Source: AP-15 sp963846635 (lineage in GTDB: Bacteria > Pseudomonadota > Alphaproteobacteria > ATCC43930 > CGMCC-115725). From it: 64,000 nt of DNA. A model generated the notes under the pieces. It was not told the DNA's origin and ran no database searches. It saw only the letters and a program-made list of their open reading frames with translations. Both the position numbers and the translations under genes were made by a program. Positions 45,698 through 54,516 of this stretch are shown piece after piece (position 1 is the first letter of the stretch; every line of letters begins with the position of its first letter). The stretch covers positions 79,527-143,526 of the forward strand of contig CAWJXM010000025.1 of NCBI GenBank assembly GCA_963846635.1, given 5' to 3'.

Positions 45698-46603
45698 TGC
45701 GTGATCGGCCTTCCGATGCTTTTCGGGAACAAATCGTCGAGATAGAAATGAAGCTGGACGACGCCGCCAATGCCGTGCCCCGACAAGCTGTTGGTCGGGA
45801 TGATCATCTCCGCCCCGACCTGGAAATATTGCCCGGCCCAGATCACCCCGGGTTGCACCGTGCCGGTGGTCGTCCCGCCATAGCCGCGATTGAAGGGTGA
45901 GGTCAGCGCGAATTCGACGAGCGGGATCATCCGGTTGAATGGCGGCCCCAGCCCCACGTCCCTGACGTCGCTTTGCAGATAGGGAATGCTGTATTCGATC
46001 GCAAAGCCGTAAAAGACGCTGTTTGGGTTCTGGAAGCCCATTGTCTCGGTCTGCGTCGGGAAGTTCACGGCGATGTTCCCGGTCAGCGCGAACGGCTTCA
46101 GCCACGGCAGCGAGTTGGGCAGGTCGCCAAAACCCTTGCCGAAATCAAAGGTCGGCGACAGGGTCGTAAAGGCGGGCGCCCCCACCGCCAAATTCCCGGT
46201 ATTGCCCCAGCTCACATCGAGTGCCGCCAGCGCCATCGCCTCGTGCGGGGCATTGATGAAAAGCTGGTATTGCGTCCCGGTATTAAGTCCGCCCAAGCCG
46301 GTCACGGTCGGCAGGCCGGGCGGCTCGGATGTGCTCCCATTGACTGCCGAGCGTGAAGTCCCAATTGGGGGTGATCAGCATCGACAGATCGCTGCCGATG
46401 TCGAGTTCGCGCGAGCCGTCGCTCTGCGTCGGGTTGAGTGAGATGGTCGGCAGCGAGGCCTCATCGGCGACGAATGGGTCGTCGGTCAGGATCGTTGCCG
46501 GAAAAAAGCGGTCGCCGGCAAAGCCGTGCGCCATCGCTTCGGCGCCGGGCAGCAGAGCCGCAACGGCCGCGACGGCAAGGCCGCGGCAACTACAGCGGTA
46601 CAT
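45691..46603 (-). pseudogene. Putative outer-membrane beta-barrel protein of the copper operon, one frameshift
   Basis: An exported protein of about 300 residues: signal peptide (GLAVAAVAALLPGAEAMA), then alternating beta-strand sequence (DIGSDLSMLITPNWDFTLGS, FGFAIEYSIPYL-like parts, VQLHFYLDDLFPKSI at the end). The C-terminal Trp after QLHFYLDD... is consistent with a barrel. The frame changes near 46315: HIRAARP in the first frame should read SEPPGLPTVTGLGGLN, reached by a one-base shift. The start at 46603 has GGAG upstream. Its place between the DUF2946 gene and copC suggests a role in copper handling; no family was recognised. Confidence 0.6.
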
Positions 46604-46664
46604 GATCGTGCTCCGCAATCAAACTCAAGGGATGCCGGACCGGTTAAGGTCCGGCGGGGTTCGG

Positions 46665-47108
46665 TTATGTCGCAGCTGCGGCGTCGAACGGGGGAGCGCG
46701 AGACCGATAGACGAGAGAGGTCTGAAGGGGTCGGATCTCGGCCGATGTCAGCGACAGACGTGTCGGTTCGAGCCGGACCGGGAGCGCCAGGATGGTACTC
46801 GGGGCAGGGATGAAGCCGGCAAACGTAACGATCGCGCCGTACACCGCGCATTGCGCCGGTTGGTGAGCGCCGTGGCGCGGATCGGCGTGGTGAGAGCCTT
46901 CGATTTGGCCGGTCAGCAGCGCCAGCAGGCGCCAGCTGGCGTCGTGCACGCCATTTCGAGCGGCGGCTTGCCCGCCGCACTCGACTGATCGGCTCGATTC
47001 GGCGGCAAGAGTGAAGGCAAGGTAAATCGGCACGAGCGCATGGAAGCCCAGCGCGATCACACCGAGCCACGCGGCGATGGCCCTCAGCCTCAGCCGATAT
47101 GGCCGCAT
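46665..47108 (-). CDS. DUF2946-like membrane protein
   Basis: 147 residues with an N-terminal hydrophobic segment (IAAWLGVIALGFHALVPIYL), a His-containing middle (GSHHADPRHGAHQPAQC) and a second hydrophobic stretch (YGAIVTFAGFIPAP). DUF2946 proteins have this plan and are frequent neighbours of copper genes; their role is unknown. It is the first gene of the leftward copper operon and is divergent from a Fur-family regulator gene, 160 nt away. Confidence 0.6.
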   Translation of the reverse strand: MRPYRLRLRAIAAWLGVIALGFHALVPIYLAFTLAAESSRSVECGGQAAARNGVHDASWRLLALLTGQIEGSHHADPRHGAHQPAQCAVYGAIVTFAGFIPAPSTILALPVRLEPTRLSLTSAEIRPLQTSLVYRSRAPPFDAAAAT

Positions 47109-47268
47109 CGAAGATCCATTCTGTCAGCGCGCCATCGATGGCGGCGCCTTAGCACTCAGCCTAGGTCGACCGATCCGATTTGTCCACGATCGCTCTGTTG
47201 CTTATTACCGGCTGGAGGCTGTACCTTTGCGGCGTAAATAACGCCGAGCCGGCGCGGGAAAGGTTGCG

Positions 47269-47721
47269 TTGAAATCGCGGGACATCGAGCGGGGGTTGCG
47301 GCGCGCGGAACAGCTCTGCGCAGCGCGGGGTGCGCGATTGACGCCGGTGCGACGGCGGGTGCTTGAACTGATCCTTGCTGCTGATCAGCCGGTCGGCGCC
47401 TATGCGGTGCTCGCAGATTTGCAGAACGAGCGCGGCAAGCTTGGTCCGCCGACAGTCTATCGCGCGCTCGATTTTCTGCTTGCCCACAAGCTGATCCATA
47501 AGATCGAGAGCGCCAGTGCTTTTGTCGCCTGCCACGACATCGAGCATCCGCACGAAAGCCAGTTTATGATCTGCGACGATTGCGGCGCCGCCGAGGAAAT
47601 CCAGGACGAGGCAATCGTTCAGAGCCTGCGTCGGCTCGGCGAGGATCGCGGCTTTGCCGTGGCCCGGCAAGTCATCGAGGTTCGCGGACTGTGTCCCGCC
47701 TGCCGCGCCGCGCATCACTAA
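47269..47721 (+). CDS. zur: Fur-family metal regulator, Zur-like
   Basis: A 150-residue Fur-family repressor. The winged-helix part has ARLTPVRRRVLELILAADQP and GPPTVYRALDFLLAHKLIHK; the metal-binding part has HDIEHPHESQFMICDDCG and the second Cys pair in GLCPACR. The pattern fits zinc-responsive Zur better than iron-responsive Fur, but the metal cannot be fixed from sequence. The start is TTG at 47269 with GGGAAAGG upstream. It is divergent from the copper operon and may control it; no clear Zur box was found in the gap. Confidence 0.8.
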   Translation: MKSRDIERGLRRAEQLCAARGARLTPVRRRVLELILAADQPVGAYAVLADLQNERGKLGPPTVYRALDFLLAHKLIHKIESASAFVACHDIEHPHESQFMICDDCGAAEEIQDEAIVQSLRRLGEDRGFAVARQVIEVRGLCPACRAAHH

Positions 47722-47944
47722 TCATTGCGCCCGCTCGGATTGTATTAAGCAACATCTATCCCGCGGCCATTATGTGCAATATTTGCGCCATTTATTTGCG
47801 GGGACTATGCGGGCCTAAGCGGTCGATGCTGGTGCATCGATCAGAATTATGCTTGGCTAGTACATGCGGCTGATGGCGGCTTGGGCGGTAATCCAATTCT
47901 CGAGCAGTCGCCGTCGCCTAAAACAGACATGGAGCGACAACCAA

Positions 47945-48448
47945 ATGGAATATAGCCTCGAACAATTTTCAGCGGAGTGTCATCATATCCTGAAGCAGGA
48001 TCCGGGCGTCGAGGGGCGCAAGCAGGTATGCGCGCTCGTTCGCGAGGTATTGAAGGATAGCGATTTCATCGCCAAGCATCTCGGCGACGATGTCTCCGAA
48101 CGCAAGGTATTGTACGAAGATCCGGAACTCGGATTCTGCATTCTGGGTCACGTGTACCATGACGCAAAGGGCAGCAACCCACACGATCACGGTCCCTCTT
48201 GGGCGATCTATGGCCAAGCGCGCGGCGAGACCGTGATGACCGATTATGAGCCTGTGGCGCGCCCGGCCAACGGCAAGCCGGGCAAGGCACGGGCGATCAA
48301 AGACTACAGGCTGACCCCGGGAATGGCCTATTTGTACAACGAGGGTGACCTGCATTCGCCGCGGCGCGAAGGTCCAACCCGTCTGATCCGCATCGAAGGC
48401 AAGAACATGGAAAAGGTGCAGCGCTTCCCGTACGAGCGCGTCGCTTAG
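47945..48448 (+). CDS. Cupin, cysteine-dioxygenase-like
   Basis: A 167-residue cupin. The metal motif begins at NPHDHGPSWAIYGQARGETV near residue 78 (His, His and Glu positions) and the second half has GMAYLYNEGDLHSPRREGPT with another His. Such proteins are thiol dioxygenase-like or simply called cupins; the substrate is unknown. The ATG at 47945 begins MEYSLEQFSAECHH; a weak SD (GGAGCG) precedes it. The upstream extension of the open frame is not coding-like. Confidence 0.75.
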   Translation: MEYSLEQFSAECHHILKQDPGVEGRKQVCALVREVLKDSDFIAKHLGDDVSERKVLYEDPELGFCILGHVYHDAKGSNPHDHGPSWAIYGQARGETVMTDYEPVARPANGKPGKARAIKDYRLTPGMAYLYNEGDLHSPRREGPTRLIRIEGKNMEKVQRFPYERVA

Positions 48449-48491
48449 TGGAGCGAACTGACGGATGATTCCCGCCGTCGGTTGTCGGAGA

Positions 48492-48565
48492 GAGATTGCT
48501 TCGTCGCTCCGCTCCTCGCAATGACTGCGATTTACGGGTCATTGCGAGTGCAGCGAAGCAATCTC
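48492..48565. repeat. REP-like inverted repeat, family B
   Basis: Facing copies (48492-48525 and 48538-48565) of the unit seen at 20611-20685 and 51049-51140. It marks the left end of the gene-poor island. Confidence 0.85.
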
Positions 48566-48758
48566 GATGATAGGCGAGCGTTGGGTTCGCAACACTATCA
48601 AAGGTTACGATCGCGGCTGGCTGGCGGGTTTGGGCATCCGAACCCGCATCCAGCCGACTACATGATCGAGCCTCGACGGGCTCGCCTTGCGGCCAACCGG
48701 CCCGACGGCAAGGGCGCCTCCGCCTGATCCCGTTGCGATCCAACGGCGAGTGCGATCT
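48566..48758. other. Non-coding stretch in the repeat island
   Basis: No gene or clear signal was seen between the family B REP and the Trypco1-like frame. Confidence 0.5.
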
Positions 48759-49046
48759 TTACTCGCCCTCACCCCAGGCGAGCGTGACCTTGAATTCGGC
48801 CTCACCTTCGCCGGAGACGATCCACAGATTGCATTCGGCGGTCAGCGAGGCGCTGAATTCCATCTCCACCTTCTCCGGGCGATGCGCGATCCGGCGGATC
48901 GATTGTTCGAGCGCGGCAATGATATCGGCCAGCAAGCGGAGCGCCTCTTGGCTGGGCGCGCTGGGTCTTGGTTCGATGCTGGGCAAGTATCGGGTACGAG
49001 TGGGATCGATGCCATACGTCCTTCGAGGCCTCGCTTTGCGAGGCAC
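48759..49046 (-). CDS. Trypco1 (trypsin-co-occurring domain)-like protein, N-terminus atypical
   Basis: 95 residues. The C-terminal two-thirds (ALEQSIRRIAHRPEKVEMEF, SASLTAECNLWIVSGEGE, AEFKVTLAWGEGE) closely follow the pattern of the trypsin-co-occurring domain, where a helix is followed by VEVEFGVKLSAEAG and a terminal FKVTLTW strand. That domain is known next to trypsin-like proteases in predicted conflict systems. The normal N-terminal strands are missing; the frame instead begins close to two REP-like hairpins (49029-49075). It may be a truncated relic. No protease gene lies in the window. Confidence 0.5.
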   Translation of the reverse strand: MPRKARPRRTYGIDPTRTRYLPSIEPRPSAPSQEALRLLADIIAALEQSIRRIAHRPEKVEMEFSASLTAECNLWIVSGEGEAEFKVTLAWGEGE

Positions 49047-49075
49047 CTCAGAGCCTGCCCCGGCGCAGGCCGGGG
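49029..49075. repeat. Two adjacent REP-like hairpins (family C)
   Basis: CCTCGC/GCGAGG (49029-49043) and CCCCGGC/GCCGGGG (49058-49075) form two small stem-loops just upstream of the Trypco1-like frame. The second resembles the common REP core with CCGG arms. Confidence 0.6.
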
Positions 49076-49981
49076 ATGACGACCTTCTATAATGCCATCA
49101 AAAGCTTACGACATGGTGAGGAGCGTCCCCGCGAAGCCGGGACGCGTCTCGAACCACGCACGGCGCCGATGCAACGTAATATTTGCCCAGCCCTCTTCAC
49201 TCGCCACTTCGCGGAACCGCGCCCGCCCCGTTCTTCCCGAGCGCGGCGACCTGAGCGGCGACGCTTTGGCCGTCAGTCGGTATCCTCGCATAGCCGTAAA
49301 TCATGGGTCTGCTCTGCACCGGAAATATGCAACAAAAAAGGCCCCATCTTTTCAGCGCTCCAATTTTGGTGCGAAATTCTTAGAATTTTGACGACGCGGC
49401 AATGCCGCGCCGCGTCGTCGACTCAGCGGTCAGCTCGAAATCGAGGCTCTGACTGAAGCATTGTAGCATGCGCGTCGATACGGCGACTGTGTCCTTACTT
49501 CATGGCGGAGTGGCGGCGAGTTGTCACACGGGCTTCCATGAATGTGGAACGGGGGACGGCGGTTCATCCGCCGGGTAAGACTGGCATCGCGCTCCTGCTG
49601 CCGGCGAAAAAAACCATGGCGAAGCGAGCGTCGATAACCCTCAAAATCGTTCGAAGGATTGGAACTGACGATAGTGCAGCTCAAGGAACGGCACGAAAAA
49701 CGAGACCGGCGTTTTCCCAAAACTCAGGTTGAGGAAAGCCAAGGCGCAACGGCGCGGGTCGTTTCGCCGCGCTCGTAGCATCTCGCAGAGTTAAATCTGA
49801 GAGAATGTGTCTCGTGTTGATTCTTCCTGCTTCATCGACGCATATATGAAACGGAACCGAACGCGACTACGGCAGCGACACCCCAGACAATCCACACCAA
49901 AATATCTAGCACGATATACAACTATGTAGAGTTCAACTATGCAGAGTGGAAAATTCGTTGGGATATTCTGCTATTACTGCG
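49076..49981. other. About 900 bases without a recognisable gene
   Basis: Several open frames exist on both strands (e.g. 49106-49291 minus, 49502-49732 plus), but none matches a known family or has a convincing start. The base composition becomes more AT-rich from about 49790. A perfect hairpin lies at 49390-49419. Confidence 0.5.
49390..49419. terminator. Perfect 11-bp GC-rich hairpin
   Basis: GACGACGCGGC (49390-49400) pairs with 49409-49419 around an 8-nt loop. There is no T-run after it on either strand, so a terminator role is only possible. Confidence 0.4.
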
Positions 49982-50152
49982 TCATGACAGCCTCCATGCT
50001 GGCAATGTTACCCCGAAGCGAGGCTGCTTCCTTTTTGTTATGTCAGTCCCTTCGTGAATAATCAGTGGCCTGTCGAGAGGCTCTAAATCGACGCCGCGAT
50101 TCTTCGATATTGGTGATCTTTTTTCCTCATCCCACTCAAACTCCAAATCCAT
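49982..50152 (-). pseudogene. BrnT-like toxin N-terminal remnant
   Basis: From the Met at 50152 the frame reads MDLEFEWDEEKR, then a short piece with KNRGVDLEPLD. This resembles the start of BrnT ribonuclease toxins (xFEWDxxKxxxNxxKHGVxFE). The rest of BrnT and the antitoxin BrnA are not found. The fragment is in an AT-rich patch and looks like the residue of a lost toxin-antitoxin locus. The match is short. Confidence 0.4.
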
Positions 50153-50245
50153 AAATTTTACCCCCACCCATATGGCTTTAGCTCTCCCCCAGAATTTCCA
50201 GCCATACTTCCCCAGCGGCAGCATCATATACACAAACGTGTACAC

Positions 50246-50602
50246 ATGTCAAGCGCCGCATTTACAGCGCTGTTTCCGATATTTAGTAGCTTCGGCGTCC
50301 GTTCGGCTGTGACCGGATGGCGGGCAAATTTGACAAAACATCCAGACTGCGACAGCACGAAAAAAGTCGCAGTTGTGAATTCTGTGCCGGATGCCTGGTT
50401 CTGATATTAGCAACGGTAAAATTGTCGTAATTACATCCTAGCCTGTGATTTGAAGCGGCAGTTACGGAGCGCCTGGCAATGTCGAGGAGGGGCCGGGTTG
50501 TGGATTGCCGGAAAACAGCCGCGGCTGTCCGGTTGAACGATCGTGACAATGCAGGATCGAGCGACGAGAGCCACAATGCAACTGTAAGTACGCTTTGCCC
50601 GG
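50246..50602. other. Non-coding stretch, no recognised gene
   Basis: About 350 bases between the BrnT-like remnant and the hairpin repeat. Open frames are short and overlap on both strands. Nothing was recognised. Confidence 0.5.
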
Positions 50603-50710
50603 ACTTGTTCCGGGCATCCACGTCTTGGCCGCGGAGATCACCAAGGCCCAGGGAGACGTGGATGCCCACGGATCAAGTCCGTGGGCTGAAGGCCCACGGG
50701 TCAAGCCCGG
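50603..50710. repeat. Imperfect palindromic repeat with an 8-bp perfect stem-loop
   Basis: An arm at about 50607-50625 (CCGGGCATCCACGTCTT) is inverted at 50654-50672. Inside the right half, GCCCACGG (50664-50671) pairs with 50679-50686 around a 7-nt loop. The tandem repeat starts directly after it. Confidence 0.65.
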
Positions 50711-50785
50711 CCACGGGGATCTTTGCCACGGGGATCTTTGCCACGGGGATCTTTGCCACGGGGATCTTTGCCACGGGGATCTTTG
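50711..50785. repeat. 15-bp tandem repeat, five exact copies
   Basis: CCACGGGGATCTTTG is repeated five times without change at 50711-50785. There are no spacers, so it is not a CRISPR array. It lies in no credible gene. Identical copies indicate recent expansion. Confidence 0.97.
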
Positions 50786-51010
50786 GTTGTGAATGCATCG
50801 TTGCAGACAACCGATTTCCCTCAACCGGACAGCCGTGGAAAACAGCAGGGTGCAATGCTGCGCGGCCGATGCGCGGGGCTTTGGGCATTCTTGGCGGTGC
50901 GCAAACGCAATCAAAGAACCCCGGCACCTGATCTCGGTCCTGATAAAACAGGCGGAACAGGAGCCGAGATCGGCGGCGTTGGGGTATTGGCGGCGGCGAA
51001 GAAAGCTGAC

Positions 51011-51180
51011 TTATACCAAATCCCTCTGATCAGAACCTATGCTGTGGTTGTCATTGCGAGCGCAGCGAAGCAATCTCGTCGGACAGTGCGCACTCGGATC
51101 GGGACGGGATTGCTTCGTCGCTTCGCTCCTCGCAATGACAGGGGTGAGCATGGGTCCTTATCATCAGGATTTGGTATTAT
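51011..51180. repeat. Nested palindromic element with imperfect terminal inverted repeats
   Basis: Outer ends (ATACCAAATCC... at 51013 on and its imperfect inverse up to about 51180) enclose an inverted pair of family B REP units (51049-51077 and 51106-51140). The whole, about 170 bp, is palindromic and could be a MITE-like or REP-derived mobile element. Confidence 0.65.
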
Positions 51181-51235
51181 TCCTGGCTTAAAAGCCGGCC
51201 GAGGATGAACCGTGATATGTCGGTGGTTTACTCGT

Positions 51236-51306
51236 CATTTCCGCGAAAGCGGGAACCCAGGGCACCAGGGTAGGCGCTTGCTCTGGGCCCCCGCTTTCCC
51301 CACGGG
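51236..51306. repeat. Degenerate REP-like repeat, family A
   Basis: The left unit (CCGCGAAAGCGGGAACCCAG) is well kept; the right unit (CCCCCGCTTTCCCC) has lost its end. It is followed by a GTGGGC-type hairpin like that at 50664-50686. Confidence 0.65.
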
Positions 51307-51524
51307 ACAAGCCCGTGGGCTGAAGGCGCACGGGGCGACGATAAACCCGTTGCAAACACGCGCGTCATTTTCGGTCTGATGCTTATTTACAGGGCTGATC
51401 GCGGAACGTATTGCCCTCGGCATGCGGTGCACCGATGCCTCTCAGCCGTGCCGGGAAATCGCTTGCGGTGGCGGGGGCGATGGCAGACGATCGGCCGCGA
51501 AATGGTTTCCGCCGGAGGAGCGGC

Positions 51525-52703
51525 ATGAGCGAAGCATATCTGCGCAGCGGCATCTTTTTGGCGCCGTTTCACAATCACGACGAAAACCCGACCTTGTCGA
51601 TGGAGCGGGATCTCGAACTGCTCGAACATCTCGATCGGCTCAATTACCACGAAGCGTGGATCGGCGAGCACCATTCGGGCGGTTTTGAACTGATCGCCTC
51701 CCCGGAAATGTTTATCGCCGCGGCGGCACAGCGCACCCGTCACATCCGGCTTGGCACCGGTGTTGTGTCATTGCCGTACCACAACCCATTCATGCTTGCT
51801 GACCGCATGGTTCAGCTCGATCACATGACCCGCGGCCGGGCGATGTTCGGGGTCGGCCCGGGCGCGCTGATACACGATGCGTTGAAGATCGGCATCGATC
51901 CGGGCGAGCAGCGGCGGATGATGAATGAGGCGTTCGACGTCATTGTCCGTCTGCTTCACGGCGAAATCGTTAATCACAAGACCGACTGGTTCAACCTGAC
52001 CGAGGCGCAATTGCAATTGCGCCCTTATACCCGCCCGACAATGGAACTGGCGGTCGCCTCGGCGCGCTCGCCTTCGGGCTCGTTGCTCGCCGGCAAATAC
52101 GGCGTCGGCATGCTGTCGATCGGCGGCACCGCCCCGGCGCAGATGGAGCGGCACACTGCCAATTGGGGGCTCTATGAGGAGACTGCGCGCGCCAACGGCC
52201 ATGTTCCCGACCGCAACGACTGGCGCGTCGTCGGCTTCTTCCACATCGCCGAGACGCGTGAACGGGCGCGCGAGAATGTGCGCTTCGGGGTCCAGGCCTT
52301 TGCCAATTATTTCCGCGATGTCGCGACCTTCCCGATCATCCCCCCCGATGTGCCCGACCCGATCGATTGGCTGATCGAAACCGGCACCGGTTGCATCGGC
52401 ACACCCGACGACGCGATTGCTTATATCGACCGGCTGATCGCCGGCTCCGGCGGCTTTGGCGTGCTGTGTGAACTGGCGCAGAATTGGGCCGATTGGGACG
52501 CAACCAAAAAGCATTACGAGCTGATGGCGCGGTTTGTGCACCCGCATTACCAGCAAAGCCGCGATTTGTTGCGCGGCAGCTATGATTATGCGGCGAGCCG
52601 CCATGTCGACTTTACCGGCAAGGCGAGTGCGGCGATCCAGAAGGAGATCGACCGGCATGCGGCAACCCGCGCCTCGCCGCCGCGGCGCGACGCCGCCGAA
52701 TAG
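51525..52703 (+). CDS. LLM-class flavin monooxygenase, limonene 1,2-monooxygenase-like
   Basis: A 392-residue luciferase-family enzyme. Typical features are LRSGIFLAPFHNHDENPTLS, YHEAWIGEHHSGGFELIASP (in part), LGTGVVSLPYHNPFMLADRM, GRAMFGVGPGAL and the C-terminal MARFVHPHYQ. The subgroup includes enzymes named limonene 1,2-monooxygenase and alkanal monooxygenase-like proteins; the substrate is not determined. The ATG at 51525 is chosen because GGAGGAG precedes it. An aminotransferase gene follows 20 nt later. Confidence 0.83.
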   Translation: MSEAYLRSGIFLAPFHNHDENPTLSMERDLELLEHLDRLNYHEAWIGEHHSGGFELIASPEMFIAAAAQRTRHIRLGTGVVSLPYHNPFMLADRMVQLDHMTRGRAMFGVGPGALIHDALKIGIDPGEQRRMMNEAFDVIVRLLHGEIVNHKTDWFNLTEAQLQLRPYTRPTMELAVASARSPSGSLLAGKYGVGMLSIGGTAPAQMERHTANWGLYEETARANGHVPDRNDWRVVGFFHIAETRERARENVRFGVQAFANYFRDVATFPIIPPDVPDPIDWLIETGTGCIGTPDDAIAYIDRLIAGSGGFGVLCELAQNWADWDATKKHYELMARFVHPHYQQSRDLLRGSYDYAASRHVDFTGKASAAIQKEIDRHAATRASPPRRDAAE

Positions 52704-52723
52704 CACGCGATCGGGGAACGGCG

Positions 52724-53908
52724 ATGAGAAGCAACGTCCCGGCGCGGCCTAGCGGCCGTCACTTTTTGCAGATCCCCGGGCCGACCAATGTGCCGGACCG
52801 GATCCTGCAGGCGATCGCAATGCCGGTCATCGATCATCGCGGGCCGGAATTTGCCGAGATGGCCAAGGACGTCATCGCCGGCATGAAGCGCGTTTTTCAG
52901 ACGCAGGAGATGGTGGTCATCTACCCGTCGTCGGGCACCGGCGCATGGGAGGCGGCATTGTCGAACACGTTGTCGCCCGGCGATCGCGTGTTGATGTTCG
53001 AGACCGGTCATTTCGCGAGCCTGTGGCGGGCAATGGCCGGGCGGCTTGGGCTCGATATCGACTTTGTGCCCGGCGATTGGCGGCACGGCGTCGATCCGGC
53101 GCAGGTCGAAGAAAAACTCGCGGCCGATCGCGCTCATCAAATCAAGGCGGTCTGCGTCGTTCACAATGAAACCTCGACCGGGGTGACAAGCCGCATTCCC
53201 GAAATCCGCGCTGCAATCGATCACACGCGTCATCCCGCCTTGTTCATGGTCGATACGATCTCCTCGCTCGCCTCGATCGACTATCGTCACGACGAGTGGA
53301 AGGTCGATGTCACGGTCGGCGGCTCGCAGAAGGGATTGATGTTGCCGCCCGGGCTCGGCTTCAACGCCATGTCGAAAAAGGCTTTGGCCGCCGCCGAGCA
53401 TGCCAGGCTTGCGCGCTCCTATTGGGATTGGCGGGCAATGGGGGAGGCGGCAGAGACCGGCTTCTTCCCCTATACACCGGCCACCAACCTGTTATTCGGG
53501 CTGCGTCAAGCATTGCAGATGCTGCTCGATGAAGAGGGGCTCGACGCCGTCTTTCGTCGCCATGCGCGCCATGCCGAGGCGACGCGGCGCGCGATCGCTG
53601 GCTGGGGGCTCGAGGTGCTGTGCGCCGATCTGCGCGAGCATTCGAACTCGCTGACCGCGGTGTTGGTACCGGACGGCTACGACGCCGACCGGCTGCGCGA
53701 GATCATTCTCGCCGCCTTTGACATGTCGCTCGGCACCGGTCTCGGCCGGCTGAAGGGCAAGATCTTCCGCATCGGCCATTTGGGCTGGTTCAATGATTTG
53801 ATGCTGTGCGGGACGTTGAGCGGGGTCGAAATGGGCTTGCACCGGGCCGGCATCCCGCACCGCGCGGGCGGCGTAAACGCCGCGCTCGACTATCTCGGCA
53901 GCGCGTAG
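52724..53908 (+). CDS. Serine-glyoxylate/alanine-glyoxylate-type aminotransferase
   Basis: A 394-residue PLP enzyme of class V. It begins with the family mark FLQIPGPTNVPDRIL; SSGTGAWEAAL near residue 70 binds the phosphate; the PLP Lys is in GGSQKGLMLPPGLGF near 203. HFASLWR and SLGTGLGRLKGKIFRIGHLG also fit. It could deaminate serine or a related amino acid with glyoxylate or another oxo acid. The short gap to the LLM gene before it suggests one transcript. Confidence 0.86.
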   Translation: MRSNVPARPSGRHFLQIPGPTNVPDRILQAIAMPVIDHRGPEFAEMAKDVIAGMKRVFQTQEMVVIYPSSGTGAWEAALSNTLSPGDRVLMFETGHFASLWRAMAGRLGLDIDFVPGDWRHGVDPAQVEEKLAADRAHQIKAVCVVHNETSTGVTSRIPEIRAAIDHTRHPALFMVDTISSLASIDYRHDEWKVDVTVGGSQKGLMLPPGLGFNAMSKKALAAAEHARLARSYWDWRAMGEAAETGFFPYTPATNLLFGLRQALQMLLDEEGLDAVFRRHARHAEATRRAIAGWGLEVLCADLREHSNSLTAVLVPDGYDADRLREIILAAFDMSLGTGLGRLKGKIFRIGHLGWFNDLMLCGTLSGVEMGLHRAGIPHRAGGVNAALDYLGSA

Positions 53909-54099
53909 CGTTTCTGCATCCGGCGTGAATAGATGGTACGAGCAAGATGGTCGCGTGCTCGCAGTAGCGGCAAGGCTCGTCAGAAAAATGTCAATAATCG
54001 TGTTCGCTAGGCAATATATGTAACGCGTTTTGTAAAATAAGTTCCGCGCCGGAACCTTGTTTCGCTCTGATGGTTGAGTGCTGGAGGGGGAGGCGGCCA

Positions 54100-54480
54100 A
54101 TGAAAAAACGGGCTAAGCCAAAAACGGTTCTGGTAGTGGAGGATGAACCGACAATTCGTACTCTCGCCATATCGATCCTCGATGATTTGGGCTGCGAAAT
54201 CTTGTCGGCGGCAAACGCAAGGGAGGCGCTGGCTCTGATAGAGCAGGAGCAACCGATCGACGTTCTGTTCACCGATATAAATTTGCCGGATGGGCCGGAC
54301 GCGATTGATGGGCTTGAACTGGCTCGCCGGGCGGTCACACATCGTCCCAGCCTGCGCGTCATCTACACGACTGGCGGCGGCCAGACCGATGGCATGCTCG
54401 TGCTATTTGTCGACGGCGCCAAATTTCTTGCCAAACCCTACACAAACGAGCAGCTGATCCAAATCGTGGCAAGTGGATGA
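54100..54480 (+). CDS. Single-domain response regulator
   Basis: A 126-residue CheY-like receiver without an output domain. The acidic pocket is VVEDEP (residues 12-17), the phosphoacceptor is Asp59 in LFTDINLP, and Thr90/Thr91 (VIYTTGG) and Lys112 (LAKPYT) are conserved. The DEP-type pocket is complete. No histidine kinase is adjacent, so the partner lies elsewhere. The start at 54100 has GGGGGAGG upstream; an earlier in-frame Met is less likely. Confidence 0.9.
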   Translation: MKKRAKPKTVLVVEDEPTIRTLAISILDDLGCEILSAANAREALALIEQEQPIDVLFTDINLPDGPDAIDGLELARRAVTHRPSLRVIYTTGGGQTDGMLVLFVDGAKFLAKPYTNEQLIQIVASG

Positions 54481-54516
54481 GGAGCTCAGGGCGCACTTTG
54501 CCCACGGCTCGGCAGG

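Noticed and set aside
49106..49732. Small frames on both strands as genes
   Set aside because: No family resemblance, no convincing ribosome binding site, and they overlap each other and a hairpin.
50711..50785. CRISPR array
   Set aside because: The 15-bp units are directly adjacent with no spacers, far shorter than CRISPR repeats, and no cas genes are near.
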